Below, in pieces: positions 61,212 to 64,000 of a stretch of DNA of 64,000 bases. The stretch spans positions 1,321,001 to 1,385,000 of the forward strand of contig JADJQM010000001.1 of assembly GCA_016712715.1 (NCBI GenBank). The letters run 5' to 3'. The notes under the pieces were generated by a model. It did not search any database and was not told the origin of the DNA. It was given only the letters and a program-made list of their open reading frames with translations. The position numbers were made by a program, and so were the translations under genes. How positions within the stretch are numbered: position 1 is the first letter of the stretch; every line of letters begins with the position of its first letter. Source of the DNA: Rhodospirillaceae bacterium. Its GTDB lineage: Bacteria > Pseudomonadota > Alphaproteobacteria > Dongiales > Dongiaceae.

Positions 61212-62552
61212 ATGGCCCTTCCCGCCCACGTCAAATATGTCGTCATCGGTGCCGGCATCCACGGTCTCTCCTCGGCCTGGCATCTTGCGGAAAACCTCCG
61301 CAAAACCGGCAAGGGTTCCGGTGCCGACGTGCTCATCGTCGACAAGACGTCGATCGCGGCCGGTGCCTCGGGCATCGCCTGCGGCGTCGTGCGCAACAAC
61401 TACTTCCAGCCCGCCATGCGCCGCCTGATGGCGCATTCGGTGGGTGTCTGGGAAAGCGATCCGGAAGCCTTCTCCTACCACTCGGTTGGCTACATGCAGA
61501 TCAGCCCCGAGGTGATGCACCAGGACGTGGCCTCGATCTACGCCCAGCAGAAGGAGATCGGCTACACGTCGAGCTTCATCGATGGCGAGAAGGATTGCAT
61601 GACCTATATGAAGGGCATCTTCGACGATTGGCAGGCCAAGGGCATCACCTCGGTCCTCCATGAGAAGAAGGGCGGCTATGCCAACAACACCGCCGCCATG
61701 TATGGCCTCGCCAAGAAGGCCGAGGCCGAGGGTGTCCGCATCGTCACCGGAATCGAAGTGAAGGGCCTGAAGCGCGACGGCAAGGGCGCCGTCACCGCGG
61801 TCGAAACCAACCAGGGCGACATCAAGTGCGACTATGTCATCGCCGGCATGGGTCCCTGGGTCCGCTCGGTCTGGAAGATGCTGGATCTCCCCGACGCGAT
61901 CTCGATCAAGGGCAAGGACGGCAAGATGCACGAGAACGTGCCGATGTGGGTCTATTGGTCGCTGCAGGAAGGCACGCTCGGCGTCGATCCCGACCATCAG
62001 AAGACCAATGACGGCAAGATGCCGCCGGTCATCCATGTCGATACCGACGCGCCGCTTTATTCCGACGAGGACGGCTCGCTCATCACCGACAAATTGTGGG
62101 GCATCTATTACAAGCCGGACTTCCATTTTGGCGGCATCCAGGGCGGCGCCATGCCGTTCAAGGTGCCGACCGCCCTCGACAAGGTGCGCGTCGACCCCTA
62201 CGGCCCGGACAGCCCCGAATTCATCGTCGGCGACGATTTTGCGCATATGTGGGTGTCGGCTCTGGCCTTCTGCCAGAAGCGTTTCATGGGCACCATGTCG
62301 AAATACAAGAAGGAGCCCTCGGGCGGCATCGGCTGCTTCACCGCGGACAGCTTCCCCGTCTTCGACAAGTTCGCCGAGAACGTCTACATCATCGCCGACA
62401 GCAACCACGGCTATAAGATGATCGGCGTCGGCAAGCTGGTTGCGGACGATATCTGCGGCATGGGCGACGAACTCCTCCGCCCGTTCCGCTTCTCGCGCTT
62501 TGCCGAAGGCAAACTGCATCCGACCTCGAACTCGCCGTTTCCGTGGAGCTGA
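61212..62552 (+). CDS. FAD-dependent amine oxidoreductase (DAO superfamily)
   Basis: A 446-residue protein. The dinucleotide motif is YVVIGAGIHGLSSAWHLAEN. IAAGASGIACGVVRNNYFQP, VIAGMGPWVRSVWKMLDLPD and YIIADSNHGYKMIGVGKLVA are conserved positions of the sarcosine oxidase-like group. A Trp/Tyr-rich middle (MWVYWSLQEGTLGVDPDHQK) departs from well-known members. It lies beside a FadR-type regulator and a GS-like gene, suggesting oxidation of an N-methylated amine or a gamma-glutamyl conjugate. Substrate not determinable here. Confidence 0.82.
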   Translation: MALPAHVKYVVIGAGIHGLSSAWHLAENLRKTGKGSGADVLIVDKTSIAAGASGIACGVVRNNYFQPAMRRLMAHSVGVWESDPEAFSYHSVGYMQISPEVMHQDVASIYAQQKEIGYTSSFIDGEKDCMTYMKGIFDDWQAKGITSVLHEKKGGYANNTAAMYGLAKKAEAEGVRIVTGIEVKGLKRDGKGAVTAVETNQGDIKCDYVIAGMGPWVRSVWKMLDLPDAISIKGKDGKMHENVPMWVYWSLQEGTLGVDPDHQKTNDGKMPPVIHVDTDAPLYSDEDGSLITDKLWGIYYKPDFHFGGIQGGAMPFKVPTALDKVRVDPYGPDSPEFIVGDDFAHMWVSALAFCQKRFMGTMSKYKKEPSGGIGCFTADSFPVFDKFAENVYIIADSNHGYKMIGVGKLVADDICGMGDELLRPFRFSRFAEGKLHPTSNSPFPWS

Positions 62553-62660
62553 GCCCCCTCACCCCAACGCGCGCCCTGCAATAGTCTTCAACTTTGACAA
62601 TTACTGCCCTCGGCACCTCATTCCCTCTCCCCTTGCGGGAGAGGGTCAGGGTGAGGGGGT
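62553..62660. repeat. Palindromic repeat, family B
   Basis: CCCCCTCACCCCAACGCGCG on the left and CCCTCTCCCCTTGCGGGAGA plus GGGTCAGGGTGAGGGG on the right, around an AT-rich centre. It lies between convergent genes. Confidence 0.7.
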
Positions 62661-62676
62661 GAGCGACGGGTCGAGC

Positions 62677-63399
62677 TTAAGCCCCCTCGATCCCCATCAA
62701 CTGCCGCCGCGCGAAGTGGAGATGGCTCGTCACCATCGCCGCCGCCCCTTCCACATCGCGGCTGGCGATGGCACCGAGCAGGGCCCGGTGCTGGCGGTTG
62801 TATTCGGCGATGCGCGCCGGTGTCAGCACCTTGTCGCGCATGGAGGCCCATTGATCATGTGAGCGGATCTCGTTCACATGCTGGTAGAGCCACAGGATGA
62901 GCCGGTTGTGGCTTGCCTCCGCCAGCAGCAGATGGAACTGCGTGTCCCATTCCGTCCACACGGTCGCATCGTCGCCGGCTTCTTCCGCCCGCTCGATCGC
63001 TTCCGTCATCTTTTCGATATCGCGATTGGTGGCATTGAGGACCGCAAGCCGCGTCATATGCGGCTCGATGCCGAGCCGCGCCTCGATGAGCTCCAACGGC
63101 GAGGTCGAATCGGCGATGTTGTCGAGGTCCGAAACCGCCCGATGGTTGACGAAGGTGCCGCTGCCGACCCGTCGCGTCACCAACCGTTCCTGTTCCAATT
63201 GATCGAGCGCCAGGCGCACCGTCGTGCGGCTGGCATCGAAGGCGTCGGCCAGATGCCGCTCAGCCGGCAGCTTTTCCCCATGCTTGTAGGTGCCGGCAAT
63301 GATCGCCTGGCGCAATTGCCCGGCGATCCAGACCGAACCGCGGTTGGAATCGACCGGCAGGCTGCCGGCGTCGCTGGCTGGTGTACCAATTCGGCCCAA
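62677..63399 (-). CDS. GntR-family regulator, FadR subfamily
   Basis: About 240 residues. The winged helix at 15-85 reads IAGQLRQAIIAGTYKHGEKL, PAERHLADAFDASRTTVRLA and VTRRVGSGTFV. The all-helical FCD ligand domain follows (LIEARLGIEPHMTRLAVLNA, WDTQFHLLLAEASHN, HRALLGAIASRDVEGAAAMV), with metal/ligand residues Asp and His in place. I chose the TTG at 63399, which has AAAGGA upstream and gives a family-typical length; the open frame reaches 63567 without conserved residues. It is divergent from the GS-like gene and probably regulates it. Confidence 0.86.
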   Translation of the reverse strand: MGRIGTPASDAGSLPVDSNRGSVWIAGQLRQAIIAGTYKHGEKLPAERHLADAFDASRTTVRLALDQLEQERLVTRRVGSGTFVNHRAVSDLDNIADSTSPLELIEARLGIEPHMTRLAVLNATNRDIEKMTEAIERAEEAGDDATVWTEWDTQFHLLLAEASHNRLILWLYQHVNEIRSHDQWASMRDKVLTPARIAEYNRQHRALLGAIASRDVEGAAAMVTSHLHFARRQLMGIEGA

Positions 63400-63651
63400 T
63401 TCTGATCCTTTGAAAAAATTGGTTGGCAGTCCCGAACCGCCATGCAAGACTGGATTATGCGAGTGGGGTAGCCAACCGGTCAATCGCCGACAGTCACACC
63501 CGCCAGCCTGATGCCAACGACTGTCGAAAACGGAGAGTGCGAAAGACACCCAAGGCCCATTCCCCATCGCCCGCGAAGGATGCCGGAACCGACGTCAAAA
63601 GATCGGTCCGGTGCAAGAAGAAGAGTTGTTGCAGCAACGAACTTACGCGGT

Positions 63652-63704
63652 ATGCCGGGAACGTCCCGGCATCGATCAACGGCGGCTGAGGCTCTGCCGT
63701 TTTT
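63652..63704 (+). promoter_or_regulatory. Two consecutive hairpins in the leader of the GS-like gene
   Basis: ATGCCGGGA-ACG-TCCCGGCAT (63652-63672) is a perfect nine-bp stem. AACGGC...GCCGTT followed by TTT (63678-63704) looks like a weak intrinsic terminator. It ends just before the ribosome-binding site GGGGAGGG. An attenuator or ligand-responsive leader is possible. Confidence 0.4.
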
Positions 63705-63716
63705 GGGGAGGGTGAT

Positions 63717-64000
63717 ATGACTGACCTTGAGGCACACGTCGCACAAAAAGGGCGCAAAGAACTCGTCAAACAAGTCCGCGCCCAGATCAACGCACTCGGT
63801 ATCAAGTATATCTACTATCAATTCGTTTCCGTGACCGGCCGCATCGTCGGCAAGGGCGTACCCGCCGACCATTGGGAAACGGTCGCCGAAAAAGGCTTCC
63901 AGCTGGTCTACGGCTCGACCGCCAATCTATTCGTCGACCGCCGCAAGAACTATATCGGCTATGGCCCGGAAGCCTCGGAGCTGGTCGGCATTCCCGACCC
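63717..64000 (+). CDS. Glutamine-synthetase-family enzyme, N-terminal part (runs off the window)
   Basis: The first 94 codons, from the ATG at 63717 with GGGGAGGG upstream. KGRKELVKQVRAQINALGIK and YIYYQFVSVTGRIVGKGVPA correspond to the N-terminal beta-grasp domain of GS-like ligases, with the GR.VGK segment typical of type III-like GS, gamma-glutamylmethylamide synthetases and glutamate-amine ligases. The catalytic domain lies outside the window, so the amine substrate is open. The neighbouring FAD amine oxidase and FadR-type regulator favour amine catabolism over ammonia assimilation. Confidence 0.75.
   Translation, partial: MTDLEAHVAQKGRKELVKQVRAQINALGIKYIYYQFVSVTGRIVGKGVPADHWETVAEKGFQLVYGSTANLFVDRRKNYIGYGPEASELVGIPD

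Noticed and set aside
1..64000. CRISPR arrays, tRNA/rRNA genes, prophage or transposase genes
   Set aside because: I looked for regularly spaced repeats, tRNA-like T-arms and known mobile-element proteins in all gaps and found none; the repeated sequences are dispersed palindromes.

Overview
The window is chromosomal DNA from a GC-rich alphaproteobacterium, most likely in or near the Rhodospirillales. The evidence is the set of ethylmalonyl-CoA pathway genes (ecm, ccr, mcd), a SAM-II riboswitch ahead of metZ, a PHA storage system with PhaR, a class II (B12-dependent) ribonucleotide reductase, and many DMT exporters. I saw no tRNA, rRNA, CRISPR array, prophage, transposase or plasmid function. 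Two short AT-rich stretches (about 28.2-29.0 kb and 45.06-46.38 kb) look foreign.

Layout. 1-9 kb: 5' end of ethylmalonyl-CoA mutase (minus strand), a membrane protein, a GFA-family protein, metZ with its riboswitch, a DUF898 protein and M48 protease pair, then ccr-mcd. 9-22 kb: a trimethylamine-dehydrogenase-like flavoprotein behind two palindromic operators, a second GFA protein, DMT exporters, Fe-alcohol and aldehyde dehydrogenases, a PuuB-like oxidase, and a tight hydrolase-exporter-ChaC operon. 22-32 kb: PHA metabolism (phaR divergent from a PhaE/PhaM-like gene overlapping a short phaC; phaA and phaB further on), uppP, small secreted proteins and a Q/N-rich gene. 32-45 kb: purD, xseA, an M23 peptidase, a degenerate GGDEF/EAL protein, a divergent PNPOx/MocR pair, a caspase-fold lipoprotein, an AraC regulator and a serine hydrolase. 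45-52 kb: a lone SIR2-domain gene in low-GC DNA, nrdJ with DnaA boxes upstream, a desaturase and an RGG-tailed cold-shock protein. 52-64 kb: a GreA/B factor, an oxidase-ACT-GlxA group, a GGDEF-EAL receptor, phoD, and the start of an FAD oxidase / FadR-type regulator / glutamine-synthetase-like locus.

How the genes fit together. Acetyl-CoA units can go to storage (PhaA, PhaB, PhaC, PhaR) or be assimilated through crotonyl-CoA (Ccr), ethylmalonyl-CoA (Ecm) and methylsuccinyl-CoA (Mcd). The amine-oxidising flavoproteins, PuuB-like oxidase, GlxA regulator and GS-like gene suggest use of methylated amines, betaines or polyamines; the exact substrates cannot be read from the sequence.

Two features affect the whole window. 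At least nine conserved genes are split by single-base frameshifts, several of them in or beside short homopolymer runs, so sequence error is the simplest explanation for most. Two families of palindromic intergenic repeats (four and six sites) punctuate gene ends.
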